This document shows, one piece after another, positions 8,136 to 16,477 of a stretch of DNA of 64,000 nucleotides. The stretch's first letter is position 1; each line of letters begins with the position of its first letter. The translations under genes and the position numbers were made by a program. The notes below the pieces were generated by a model that ran no database searches, was not told the origin of the DNA, and saw only the letters and a program-made list of their open reading frames with translations. The DNA comes from Mycobacterium syngnathidarum (GTDB lineage Bacteria; Actinomycetota; Actinomycetes; Mycobacteriales; Mycobacteriaceae): contig NZ_MLCL01000032.1 of the NCBI RefSeq assembly GCF_001942625.1, forward strand, positions 97,465-161,464, in the 5' to 3' direction.

Positions 8136-10162
8136 CGGGCGGGGTGCAGACTCACGGGCACACCGGAATAGCGCACCATGCCGGTCACCAAGTCGACGTC
8201 GTCCCTGTCGGTCAGTTCGTTCACATTTGCCTCCACATGGCCATGCGGCACCGAGACTGCGCCGCGTCGGATCCCTGGGTCGAGTTTCGCCCGTCCGGTC
8301 ATCTCACCGTGGGCGTTACGCACCGTCACGGCCGCGCCGTCGGCGACGCCGGCGGCGGCCCCGTCATCGGGGTTGATCAGCACATCGGCGGCATCGCCGA
8401 GAAAGTCCAACTGCGCGTTGAGCCGTCGCATCTGCCGACGCGGGATCAGAACCAGTGCGGCCGTATCTTTCAGGTCCGCCAACCGGTCGACGAGAATCTG
8501 CGGCGCCACTCGCCATCCGCCCATGCGCTCGATGTGCCGTTCCACCCAGGGCGCGGGCAGTTCGTGGCCGGCATCCATCCAGCCGGTCGCAGTCAGCTCT
8601 TCGAAGTCGCAGCGGGCCGCTGCCGTCAGCCCGGCGAGCACTGTGTCGTCGGGCTGACGGGGATCGGCGATCTCGTGGCCGAGTCGTCGCCCGAGTTCGG
8701 CCAGAAACCACCACATCGATCGGCGGTCACCGACGGCGGGCACCACAGCCGGCGTGTGCTGGGCGGACACCCGCGAACTGAGCGCATCCCAGATCGTGAT
8801 GTCCGGGCGTTCCAGCTGATCCTTGGTCGGCAACACGTGGGTCGACATCGCCACCGTTTCGTTGGCGATGATCTCGGTGGTGGCCAGCACCTCGAGCTTG
8901 GCCAGCGCCGGTCTGAGCGCCGTGCTGTTCGGGAACGAGGTGAGCAGGCTGCCGCCGAGGTTGATCAGCGCGCGGATGTTTCCCGCCTCGATCTCGTCGG
9001 GCAATGTTGCACAGGGCCATTCGTTCATGAACGACTGCGTCTCGGGCCGGCTGCGCGGGCCCGGGCCGAACGATCCGTCCGCCGCAGAGATGGGCAGTTC
9101 GAACGTCTCGAGCTGATAGGAGAAGCCGGGATGGAACCAGAATCCGCCGGGCCGGTTCATCGAGCCGGTCAGGATCATCAGGACCCAGGCGAGCCATTGG
9201 GTGACGTTGGCCTTGTCCGCGGTCATGGTGACCCCGGTGCCCGTTTCGATAGCGATCCTTCGTGAAGCCAGCACCGCGTCCCGGAAACCCCGCAGCTGCT
9301 CGGGCGCGAGGTCGGACAATTCGGCGGTGCGCTCGAGCGTGAACGGTTCGACGGCAGCGGTCAACCGATCGCAGTCTTGCACCGGCACATCGGGATCGAC
9401 TCCGCGCAACAGGATTTCGCGCACCAGATAGGCCAGCACCGCATGGTCGGTGCCGGGGCGCGGCGCCAGGTGGCCGGTTGCCAGCCGTGCGGTCTCGGTG
9501 CGGCGTGGATCGATGACCCACACCTGGCCGCGGTCGGCGATCCCGCGGACCGTGCCGGTCGGATTGGGTACGGCGATGGCATGGCCGTGCGAGATCACCG
9601 GATTCGTGCCGATGAAGACCATGAAGTCGACGTTGTCATAGTCGGGCCGGCCGGACAGGCCGACGAATCCGCCCACCAGATCCGAGATCAGCGGCTTGGC
9701 GGTGCCGTCGATCGTCAAGGGGCTGAACCTGGCCGGGGTGCCGATGGCCGCATGTAACGCTTCTGCCACTCGGGTGCCGGTGGCGTCCATGCCCACGCCC
9801 GTTCCGAAGAAGATGCCCACCGACGCGGGCCCGTGTCGGTCGATGATGCCTTTGAGGCGGGTCCCGAGATCGTCGAGACACCTTGTCCAGGAGGTGTCCT
9901 GCAGTCTGCCGTCGATGCGCAACTGCGGCCGCTCGATTCGGTCGGGATGGTGGTGCATCTGCGGTAACGCGCGGCCTTTCGGGCAGGCATAGCCCTTCGA
10001 CAACGGGTGGTCCCGATCGCCGCGAACCCGGGTCACGGTGTCGCCCTCGACCTCGACGAGGATCCCGCAAACCGAGGTGCAGATGCGGCAGAAGCTCTTG
10101 ACGGTCCGCACCGCGCCGCGCGTGGTGGTCGCCGACGGGCCGGGTCCTGTGGTCCAGGTCAC
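8132..10162 (-). CDS. Molybdopterin-dependent oxidoreductase (formate dehydrogenase / DMSO reductase family)
   Basis: A bis-MGD oxidoreductase of 676 residues. The N-terminal 4Fe-4S site reads CRICTSVC followed by a fourth cysteine in YACPKG. The rest covers the catalytic MopB domain and a C-terminal MGD-binding domain (ALVLIPRRQMRRLNAQ, and VPHGHVEANVN near the end). There is no Tat signal, so it should act in the cytoplasm. I chose the GTG at 10162 because a near-consensus promoter places transcription start on that very codon; the frame continues to 10228 without a better site. It is coupled to the DapB-like gene downstream and divergent from a TetR gene. The substrate is unknown. Confidence 0.9.
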   Translation of the reverse strand: MTWTTGPGPSATTTRGAVRTVKSFCRICTSVCGILVEVEGDTVTRVRGDRDHPLSKGYACPKGRALPQMHHHPDRIERPQLRIDGRLQDTSWTRCLDDLGTRLKGIIDRHGPASVGIFFGTGVGMDATGTRVAEALHAAIGTPARFSPLTIDGTAKPLISDLVGGFVGLSGRPDYDNVDFMVFIGTNPVISHGHAIAVPNPTGTVRGIADRGQVWVIDPRRTETARLATGHLAPRPGTDHAVLAYLVREILLRGVDPDVPVQDCDRLTAAVEPFTLERTAELSDLAPEQLRGFRDAVLASRRIAIETGTGVTMTADKANVTQWLAWVLMILTGSMNRPGGFWFHPGFSYQLETFELPISAADGSFGPGPRSRPETQSFMNEWPCATLPDEIEAGNIRALINLGGSLLTSFPNSTALRPALAKLEVLATTEIIANETVAMSTHVLPTKDQLERPDITIWDALSSRVSAQHTPAVVPAVGDRRSMWWFLAELGRRLGHEIADPRQPDDTVLAGLTAAARCDFEELTATGWMDAGHELPAPWVERHIERMGGWRVAPQILVDRLADLKDTAALVLIPRRQMRRLNAQLDFLGDAADVLINPDDGAAAGVADGAAVTVRNAHGEMTGRAKLDPGIRRGAVSVPHGHVEANVNELTDRDDVDLVTGMVRYSGVPVSLHPAR

Positions 10163-10169
10163 CGAACGG

Positions 10170-10206
10170 AATGTAGTCAGTGGCAACAATGCTGTCAATG
10201 GCAACA
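10170..10206 (-). promoter_or_regulatory. Promoter of oxidoreductase gene with tandem operator repeats
   Basis: On the minus strand a -35 TTGACA (10193-10198), a 17-base spacer and a -10 TACATT (10170-10175) stand seven bases before the GTG at 10162, which predicts a leaderless mRNA. Two direct copies of GTCArTGGCAACA (10176-10188 and 10194-10206), 18 bases apart, cover the spacer and -35. They are good candidates for the binding site of the TetR protein encoded divergently. On the plus strand TAGGGT at 10214-10219 could be the -10 for that TetR gene, whose ATG follows eight bases later. Confidence 0.7.
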
Positions 10207-10226
10207 TTCTTGCTAGGGTGCGTGGC

Positions 10227-10847
10227 ATGTCGACCGGGCGCTACCACCACGGCGATCTCAGGGCGGCCTTGCTTGCGCAGGCCGGCCAGACGCTGCGCGT
10301 GTCCGGTGTCGACGGTCTGTCGCTGCGCGAACTGGCGCGCGCGGTCGGGGTCAGCCACGGTGCACCCCGCAGGCACTTCGACGACAAGGCGGCACTGCTG
10401 GAGGCGCTTGTCGCCGACGGGTTTCATCGGCTGCACCGGGCGCTGGAAGACGCGGTACAGCCCGGTCATTCGGTGGGCGCCGGGCTGGAAAAGATTGCCA
10501 CCACCTACATTCGATTCGCCACCGACAATCCGGCGCTGCTCGAACTGATGGCGAGCAGTCGCTACCTCGCCGAGGCTCCCGATGCCCTGACCGAGGCGCG
10601 TGATGCCGCGTTCGCCCCGGTGCGAACGCTTGTCGAGCGGGGGCAGGGCGCCGGGGAACTGGCGGCCGGCGACGTGCGTCGGGTGGGCACTTTGATATTT
10701 GCCACCGTGCACGGGCTGGCCACCATGGCCACCAATCGGATGATCGACCCACTCGACCACGACCTGATCGTCGACGCGGTCAACTCGCTGCTCACCGGAC
10801 TGGGTTCGGTGCAGTGGCGGGCCGATCGGCGGGCTACCGAACCCTAG
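10227..10847 (+). CDS. TetR-family transcriptional regulator (divergent from molybdopterin oxidoreductase)
   Basis: A 206-residue TetR repressor. The N-terminal helix-turn-helix spans roughly residues 10-55 ([21 protein letters not shown]), followed by an all-helical ligand domain. It is divergent from the molybdopterin oxidoreductase with only 64 bases between the start codons, a gap filled by two direct repeats that overlap the oxidoreductase promoter. That arrangement suggests it represses the oxidoreductase operon and itself. Its stop overlaps that of the next, convergent TetR gene by four bases. Confidence 0.9.
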   Translation: MSTGRYHHGDLRAALLAQAGQTLRVSGVDGLSLRELARAVGVSHGAPRRHFDDKAALLEALVADGFHRLHRALEDAVQPGHSVGAGLEKIATTYIRFATDNPALLELMASSRYLAEAPDALTEARDAAFAPVRTLVERGQGAGELAAGDVRRVGTLIFATVHGLATMATNRMIDPLDHDLIVDAVNSLLTGLGSVQWRADRRATEP

Positions 10848-11446
10848 GGCAACTTGATCGCCGACACGTACATGTCGACGATCGGGCGGTACAGGTCGAC
10901 GTCGTCGAGTTCGCTGCCCAGCACCACCGAGTCGCTGGTGGCGATGAGGACCTGAGCGAACGTGGGCGCCGGAATCCGCAACGTTGCGCCCCAGCGTTCC
11001 ATCCCGGTGGCGATGAACTTGCCCAGTGCCTCGACGACTTCGGCGCGCTTGGTGGTCACTCGTTCCCGCGCATCGGGGTTGCGGAGTAGATAGAGCGTGA
11101 ACTCGTGCCCCAACGCGGCATGTTCGGCACCGCGGTCCCGGCTGAGTTGGCGCCAGCGCTTGGCGATTTCGTCCAGCTCCGCTTCGCCGATCTGCGTCGC
11201 GCTCGACATCACCTCAGAGAAGTTCTCGAAATAGCGCCGCCAGTAGCGGTCGCTGACGGCCAGGAACAGGTCTTCCTTGGTGGTGAAGTGCTTGTAGATG
11301 GCGCCCTTCGTGTAGCCGGCGGCACGGGCGATGTCATCGAGAGTGGCTGGCGCAAAGCCTTTTTCGGCGAACACCTCCTCGGCGGCATCGAGCAGCACCG
11401 AGCGGGTGTGCTCGAGTCTGCGTTCCCGGGTCCAGCGTTCCGCCAT
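10844..11446 (-). CDS. TetR-family transcriptional regulator (divergent from AveC-like operon)
   Basis: A 200-residue TetR repressor. The helix-turn-helix is clear near residues 15-60 ([20 protein letters not shown], then [10 protein letters not shown]). It is divergent from the AveC-like/MoxR/VWA operon, with a 123-base gap that holds a promoter and a CCCGTG/CACGGG inverted repeat. It is thus the likely regulator of that operon. The ligand is unknown. Confidence 0.9.
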   Translation of the reverse strand: MAERWTRERRLEHTRSVLLDAAEEVFAEKGFAPATLDDIARAAGYTKGAIYKHFTTKEDLFLAVSDRYWRRYFENFSEVMSSATQIGEAELDEIAKRWRQLSRDRGAEHAALGHEFTLYLLRNPDARERVTTKRAEVVEALGKFIATGMERWGATLRIPAPTFAQVLIATSDSVVLGSELDDVDLYRPIVDMYVSAIKLP

Positions 11447-11479
11447 GGCAGAAGTCTGCCACAGATTCTGAGTGACCTA

Positions 11480-11516
11480 TTGGAATCTCAGATACCCGTG
11501 AGTATATTTGCACGGG
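11480..11516 (+). promoter_or_regulatory. Promoter and operator of the AveC-like operon
   Basis: TTGGAA (11480-11485), a 17-base spacer and TATATT (11503-11508) form a good sigma-A type promoter pointing at the AveC-like gene. CCCGTG (11495-11500) and CACGGG (11511-11516) form an inverted repeat that brackets the -10. This is where a TetR repressor, such as the one encoded divergently, could block transcription. Confidence 0.6.
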
Positions 11517-11569
11517 TTGGGCGGCTCGCACCGCCGACTGCCTCCACGATCGTCAAGGGGAAACCGATC

Positions 11570-12739
11570 ATGAGTGATCTGTCCAAGAAGTCCGTCGTCA
11601 CCGAACCGGTCAGCGGGATCGCTGACCTAGAAAAGCCAGGTCCGTCGTCATCGAACGCGTTCAAGATCTGGGCGACCGTCGGCACCGTCTTCCTGGCATA
11701 CACGCTGTACGTGTTCATCCGCTGGGTTACCGGACCGTACTTCGAGCCGGTGTCGGGCGGCCCGACCGAGCCGCCGCTGTACATGAAGATCCCGCTGATC
11801 GCCAACGCCGTCGTGCTCTGGGTGGGTCTGCCAGTTGCCCTGTGGTTCTTCATTATTCGCCCGTGGGTTCGCGAACGTCGGATCACCCTCGACGGCATGC
11901 TGTTGGTGTCGATGGGCCTGATGATGTTCCAGGATCCGATGCTCAACTACTACAGCACCTGGTGCACGTACAACGCGTGGCTGTTCAACCAGGGCTCATG
12001 GGCGCCGCACATCCCGGGCTGGGTGGCCCACGAGGAACCCGGGCATACCGTGCCCGAGCCGCTGCTGACCAACGTCCCCGGTTATGCCTACGGTGTGCTG
12101 CTGCTGACGATCGTCGGATGCGCCATCATGCGCAAGATCAAGAACCGGTGGCCCGGTATCAGCACCCTGCGCCTCATCCTGGTCACCTACGGCATCGCGA
12201 TTGTCTTCGATTTCGTGATGGAAGCCCTGGTCATGCTGCCGATCGGGTTCTACTCCTACCCCGGCGCCATCCAATCGCTGTCGTTCAATGCCGGCACCTA
12301 CTACCAGTGGCCGATCTACGAGGGATTCATGTGGGGCGGTGTCCAGGCGGCGCTGTGCTGCCTGCGCTTCTTCACCGATGATCGCGGTCGCACGGTCGTC
12401 GAACGCGGAATCGACCAGATCCGTGGGGGTTTCGTCAAGCAACAGTTCATCCGTTTCCTGGCGATCTTCGGCGGGGTCAGCGCATGCTTCTTCCTGTTCT
12501 ACAACGTCCCGGCGACCTGGCTCGGCATGCACGGCGATGCGTGGCCCGAGGATGTACAGAAGCGCTCCTACTTCAACCCCGGCATCTGTGGCGAGGGCAC
12601 CGACCGGCCATGCCCCAACCCAGAGCTGCCGTTGCCGACGAACCGTTCGGGCTACATCAACCACGAGGGTCAACTGGTGCTCCCGGAAGGGGCGACGATC
12701 CCGCCCGCCGTGCCGATCGTTCAGGGCGAAACGCGATGA
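11570..12739 (+). CDS. AveC-family (spirocyclase-like) integral membrane protein
   Basis: A 389-residue membrane protein that I match to the AveC family, named after the spirocyclase of avermectin biosynthesis; mycobacterial members have no established role. I count about seven hydrophobic segments, the first near residue 35 (TVFLAYTLYVFIRW) and the last near residue 310 (FGGVSACFFLFYN). Conserved-looking loops are rich in Trp, Tyr, Asn and Pro (FQDPMLNYYSTWCTYNAW). The ATG follows AAGGGGAAACC. Its stop overlaps the ATG of the MoxR-type ATPase gene (ATGA). The family call is from memory of sequence, not a search. Confidence 0.78.
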   Translation: MSDLSKKSVVTEPVSGIADLEKPGPSSSNAFKIWATVGTVFLAYTLYVFIRWVTGPYFEPVSGGPTEPPLYMKIPLIANAVVLWVGLPVALWFFIIRPWVRERRITLDGMLLVSMGLMMFQDPMLNYYSTWCTYNAWLFNQGSWAPHIPGWVAHEEPGHTVPEPLLTNVPGYAYGVLLLTIVGCAIMRKIKNRWPGISTLRLILVTYGIAIVFDFVMEALVMLPIGFYSYPGAIQSLSFNAGTYYQWPIYEGFMWGGVQAALCCLRFFTDDRGRTVVERGIDQIRGGFVKQQFIRFLAIFGGVSACFFLFYNVPATWLGMHGDAWPEDVQKRSYFNPGICGEGTDRPCPNPELPLPTNRSGYINHEGQLVLPEGATIPPAVPIVQGETR

Positions 12740-13557
12740 CTGTCAGTAAGTTTCGTCCGGTCACCGCACCGGAGTCCCCGCCGCCGTTCTACCGTCCCTC
12801 CGGGAAGGAGGTCGAAACCTTCCGGGCGGCCGCCCGCCGTGGCGCGCCGGTGCTGCTCAAGGGCCCTACCGGATGTGGCAAAACGCGCTTCGTCGAGGCG
12901 ATGGCCCACGATCTCGGCCGTGAGCTCATCACCGTCGCCGGTCACGAGGACATGACGTCGGCGGATCTGGTGGGCCGCTTCCTGCTCAAGGGCGGTGAAA
13001 CCGTCTGGGTAGACGGGCCGTTGACCAGAGCGGTGCGCGACGGCGCCATCTGCTATCTCGACGAGATCGTGGAGGCGCGTCAGGACACCACGGTGGTCAT
13101 CCATCCGCTCGCCGACCACCGGCGCGAATTACCGATCGACCGTCTCGGCACCACCTTGCCCGCGGCCCCGGGATTTCAGCTGGTGATCTCCTACAACCCC
13201 GGTTACCAGAGCATCCTCAAGAGCCTCAAAGATTCGACCCGGCAACGCTTCGTCGCGATCAGCCTCGACTTCCCGGCTGCCGAGATCGAGACCGAGATCG
13301 TGGCGGCGGAGGCCGGGATCGACGCCTCCACCGCTGCATCGCTGGTGGTGCTGGGCAACGCCGTCCGGGATCTCGACGGCTCGGCACTGAGCGAGGTCGC
13401 CTCGACCCGCATGCTGATCCTCGCCGGCGGCCTCGTCGCCGAAGGACTGAGCTTGCGCGACGCCGTTCAGTCCGCCGTCGTGGAGGTGCTCTCCGACGAT
13501 CCCGATGTGATTCGGGGCCTCGGCGAACTCGCCGACGCGGTCCTGCCCCCACCGTGA
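12736..13557 (+). CDS. MoxR/CbbQ/NorQ-type AAA+ ATPase
   Basis: An AAA+ ATPase of 273 residues of the CbbQ/NirQ/NorQ group. Walker A is GPTGCGKT (about residues 37-44), Walker B is ICYLDEI (about 105-111), and the FxVISYNPGYQ region is the sensor 1 stretch typical of this group. In known systems these ATPases work with a VWA partner to remodel or activate a metal enzyme or large complex (CbbQ-CbbO on Rubisco, NorQ-NorD on nitric oxide reductase). Here the gene is coupled on both sides, to the AveC-like protein (ATGA overlap) and to the VWA gene (GTGA overlap). Confidence 0.93.
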   Translation: MTVSKFRPVTAPESPPPFYRPSGKEVETFRAAARRGAPVLLKGPTGCGKTRFVEAMAHDLGRELITVAGHEDMTSADLVGRFLLKGGETVWVDGPLTRAVRDGAICYLDEIVEARQDTTVVIHPLADHRRELPIDRLGTTLPAAPGFQLVISYNPGYQSILKSLKDSTRQRFVAISLDFPAAEIETEIVAAEAGIDASTAASLVVLGNAVRDLDGSALSEVASTRMLILAGGLVAEGLSLRDAVQSAVVEVLSDDPDVIRGLGELADAVLPPP

Positions 13558-15230
13558 GCACCGGCCCGCAGCCGCACCACTTCCGTTTTCTGGCCGGATA
13601 TCTCGCGGGGCGACCCGTCGATGTTGCGGTGGCCCGCGCAGGCGAGCCCGCCTACACCGACGGGCGGGTCGTCTTCGTGTCGGCAGGCGCACATCCCGAC
13701 AAGCAGCGCCGCGAAGTGCTGGTCCAGAGCGCGCTTCTCGGAGCCGGAAGCCTCGACGGCCGGTACGTCAAGCGCCTGCGGGCCCGGCCTTCGCCGGCCG
13801 GCCGCTACCTGATGCTCGAAGGGCACCGGGTCTTGACCGAACTCGGTTCGACGATTCCCTTGGCGGCGGCGGTCTGCCCCGGCACAGTTCCGCAATCGGA
13901 CAGTTCCGAGCAGTCGTTGCAGATCGCCCTGGGCAAGTCCAAGCTCGACCCACCACCGGATTGGTTCGGAACGATCAAACCGGGCACCCTGATCCGCACC
14001 CGCGCCGAATCAGGCTCGCAGGCCACTGCTTCCGACCTCCGGATGAACTTCGAGCAGACGTCGGAGCTGGATGACGACGACGGCGACGACGGGCCGGCAG
14101 AGAAGAGCTGGATCCTCAAACTGTTCGAGGTTCCCATCGGAACGCAGGCGCCCGCGAAATTCCTGCGCACGCTGTTCGGTAGCGCCCGTTCCTCCGGAAG
14201 CGAGGGGGCGGGCGGCGAACTGGGAGTCGCCTCGATCCGGCGGACGTCACGTGTCGGCATGAATGCTCGTCCGGTTCCGACCCCGATTCACTTCACCGGC
14301 GCCGAGAAGCCGGGTGCGGCAATCGCGGTGGGTGGTGCCAGGTACCCGGAATGGGACGTTTTCGGTGACCGGTATCGGGAGAACTGGTGCCGCGTAATCG
14401 ATTTCCCCGTCACGGCAGCGGTGGATGTTTCAGCTGCCGGTGTGACGCGCGACGTCGTACTGCGACGCAGACTGGCTCGAGTGGGCCTCGGTCCCAAAGT
14501 GTTGCGTGCCCGCGCCGACGGCGACGACGTGGACACAGAGGCCTTGATCGACCTGTTCGTCGACCTCCGGTCAGGGTATTCACCGCCCGAGCATGTGTAC
14601 ACCAAGCGCCGCAAGCTTGCCCGCAACCTCGGTGTGCTCGTCCTCGTCGACGCTTCAGGATCGGCGACCGACGCCGACGGAGAGGGCCTTGCCGTACACG
14701 ATCACCAGCGCCGCGCGGCCGCCACGCTCGCCATGACACTCGAAGAGCTCGGCGACCGCGTCGCGATCTACGGGTTTCGTTCCCAGGGCCGGCACGCCGT
14801 GCACCTACCTGCCGTCAAGACCTTCGGGCAACGATTCGGTGCCGGCGCGCGGGCCCGGCTGAGCCGGCTGCAGCCGTTCGGCTACACGCGGCTCGGGGCA
14901 GGAATCCGGGGCGCCGGCGAGATCCTCAAAAGCCAAGCGGGAACGCCTCATCGGTTGCTGGTCGTGCTCTCCGACGGCTACCCATATGACGACGGCTACG
15001 AGGGTCGCTACGCGCAGGCGGACGCTGCCAAGGCACTCGAGGAATTACGTGCGGACGGGGTGGCCTGCCTGTGTCTGTCCATCGGGGCGACAGGCGACGC
15101 CGATTCGCTCGATCGGGTGTTCGGCGCCGCCAGCCATGCCAGCGCCGCGACGCTGGGCGAGCTGAGCCCGCGGATGGATGAGTTGTTCATGTCGGCCCTG
15201 CGAGAGCTGGCTGCACCCAGGCGGCGGTGA
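13554..15230 (+). CDS. VWA-domain protein, CbbO/NorD-like
   Basis: A 558-residue protein with a C-terminal von Willebrand A domain (about residues 360-545). Its MIDAS motif is DASGS, followed by conserved GFRSQGRHAV and VLSDGYPYDDGYEG segments. The N-terminal half is acidic and variable, with an Asp-rich stretch near residue 165. CbbO and NorD proteins have this layout and act as adaptors between the AAA+ ring and its substrate. The GTG start overlaps the ATPase stop. With the AveC-like protein as the only other member of the operon, that membrane protein is the obvious candidate client. Confidence 0.88.
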   Translation: MSTGPQPHHFRFLAGYLAGRPVDVAVARAGEPAYTDGRVVFVSAGAHPDKQRREVLVQSALLGAGSLDGRYVKRLRARPSPAGRYLMLEGHRVLTELGSTIPLAAAVCPGTVPQSDSSEQSLQIALGKSKLDPPPDWFGTIKPGTLIRTRAESGSQATASDLRMNFEQTSELDDDDGDDGPAEKSWILKLFEVPIGTQAPAKFLRTLFGSARSSGSEGAGGELGVASIRRTSRVGMNARPVPTPIHFTGAEKPGAAIAVGGARYPEWDVFGDRYRENWCRVIDFPVTAAVDVSAAGVTRDVVLRRRLARVGLGPKVLRARADGDDVDTEALIDLFVDLRSGYSPPEHVYTKRRKLARNLGVLVLVDASGSATDADGEGLAVHDHQRRAAATLAMTLEELGDRVAIYGFRSQGRHAVHLPAVKTFGQRFGAGARARLSRLQPFGYTRLGAGIRGAGEILKSQAGTPHRLLVVLSDGYPYDDGYEGRYAQADAAKALEELRADGVACLCLSIGATGDADSLDRVFGAASHASAATLGELSPRMDELFMSALRELAAPRRR

Positions 15231-15241
15231 AGAATCCCGGA

Positions 15242-16477
15242 TCAGCGGATGTCCGCGGTGTTCTGGGCTCTGACCCGGGCCCAGTTCAGGAATTCGGAGA
15301 CAGCATCGGCCGTGTAGTGGCCGCGCGGTGATCCGAAGATGTCGAAGGCGTGCTGGGCATGGGGGATCTCGGCGTAGATCACCGGGGAGTTCGACACCTC
15401 ACGCAAAGCTTTGACGAATTCACGACCTTCACGCACCGGGATCAGTGAGTCGTTGACCCCGTGCAACACGAAGAACGGTGGAGCATCGGGGTGTACCAAC
15501 GTGATCGGTGACGCGTCCTTGTACACCTGGCCATTGGTGGCCAGCGGCAGTTTGACGATCAGCCGTTCCAGGATCTCGACGAATTCCTTGCGTCCGGCCC
15601 CGGTGGTGCTGAACCAGTCATAGCGCCCGTAGACGGGCACTGCGGCCGCCACCGAGGTATCGGCGTCCTCGAAACCCGGCTGCCACTTGGCGTCATTGGG
15701 GGTCAGCGCCGCCAGCGCGGTCAGATGCCCGCCGGCCGATCCGCCGGTGATGCACACCGCGTCGGGATCACCGCCGTACTCGGCGATGTTGGCCTTCACC
15801 CAGGCCAGCGCCTGCTTGACGTCGATGATGTGGTTGGGCCACGGGTGGCGCGGGCTGATCCGGTAGCCGATCGACACACAGATCCACCCCTGCTCGGCCA
15901 GGTGGCTCATCAGTGGATACGACTGAGGCCGGCGCATACCGATCATCCAGGCTCCGCCAGGCACCTGCAGCAGAACCGGCGCCTTGCCGTCGCGGGGGAG
16001 GTCCGGGCGCATCCAGATGTCGGCGAGGTTGGCCCGATGCGGGCCGTAGTGCACGGTTTTGCGGACGTAGCGACGCCGGCTCATCGACGTGGAGTACACC
16101 TCGCCGCGGCGCAGGGGACGCAGTGCCGACGGGTACTCGTCGGCGAGAGCCTCGCGTACCGGGTCTTCGAAGTAGGGCCGCGATTGCACATTGCGACGGT
16201 GCACCAGTACCAGCAGCGCCCAGGAAATCACTTTGAGCAGCAGGGAGATTCGGCCGCTCGTAGAGCGATAGTCACCACGAACGGCGCGGCGCAGCGCGTC
16301 GAGGGCCGAACCGGTGATCAACAGTGGCGCGTTTTCCGAGGTCGGCCAGCCGAAAACGAAGGCCAGCACGGTGCTGTAGCCCCGGCGTCCGATCGGTTTC
16401 ACTGCGTTGGCAGCATTGAGCAGCTCAGCACCGGCAAGGAGCAGCCGGCTTCTTGGTCGACGATGGCGGTCAGCCAT
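15242..16477 (-). CDS. lipO: LipO-like alpha/beta hydrolase (esterase/lipase)
   Basis: Alpha/beta hydrolase of 411 residues of the hormone-sensitive-lipase type. The nucleophile elbow is GGSAGG, and the later Asp and His of the triad are plausible in HGVNDSLIPV and PHAQHAF. The oxyanion motif, usually HGGG, reads PGGAW here, so its first His is missing. The first 100 residues contain a hydrophobic stretch (SLLLKVISWALLVLVH) and may touch the membrane. The start overlaps the end of the acyl-CoA synthetase gene. Together with that gene and the acyltransferase upstream, the order matches lipO-fadD12-Rv1428c of M. tuberculosis. Confidence 0.85.
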   Translation of the reverse strand: MADRHRRPRSRLLLAGAELLNAANAVKPIGRRGYSTVLAFVFGWPTSENAPLLITGSALDALRRAVRGDYRSTSGRISLLLKVISWALLVLVHRRNVQSRPYFEDPVREALADEYPSALRPLRRGEVYSTSMSRRRYVRKTVHYGPHRANLADIWMRPDLPRDGKAPVLLQVPGGAWMIGMRRPQSYPLMSHLAEQGWICVSIGYRISPRHPWPNHIIDVKQALAWVKANIAEYGGDPDAVCITGGSAGGHLTALAALTPNDAKWQPGFEDADTSVAAAVPVYGRYDWFSTTGAGRKEFVEILERLIVKLPLATNGQVYKDASPITLVHPDAPPFFVLHGVNDSLIPVREGREFVKALREVSNSPVIYAEIPHAQHAFDIFGSPRGHYTADAVSEFLNWARVRAQNTADIR

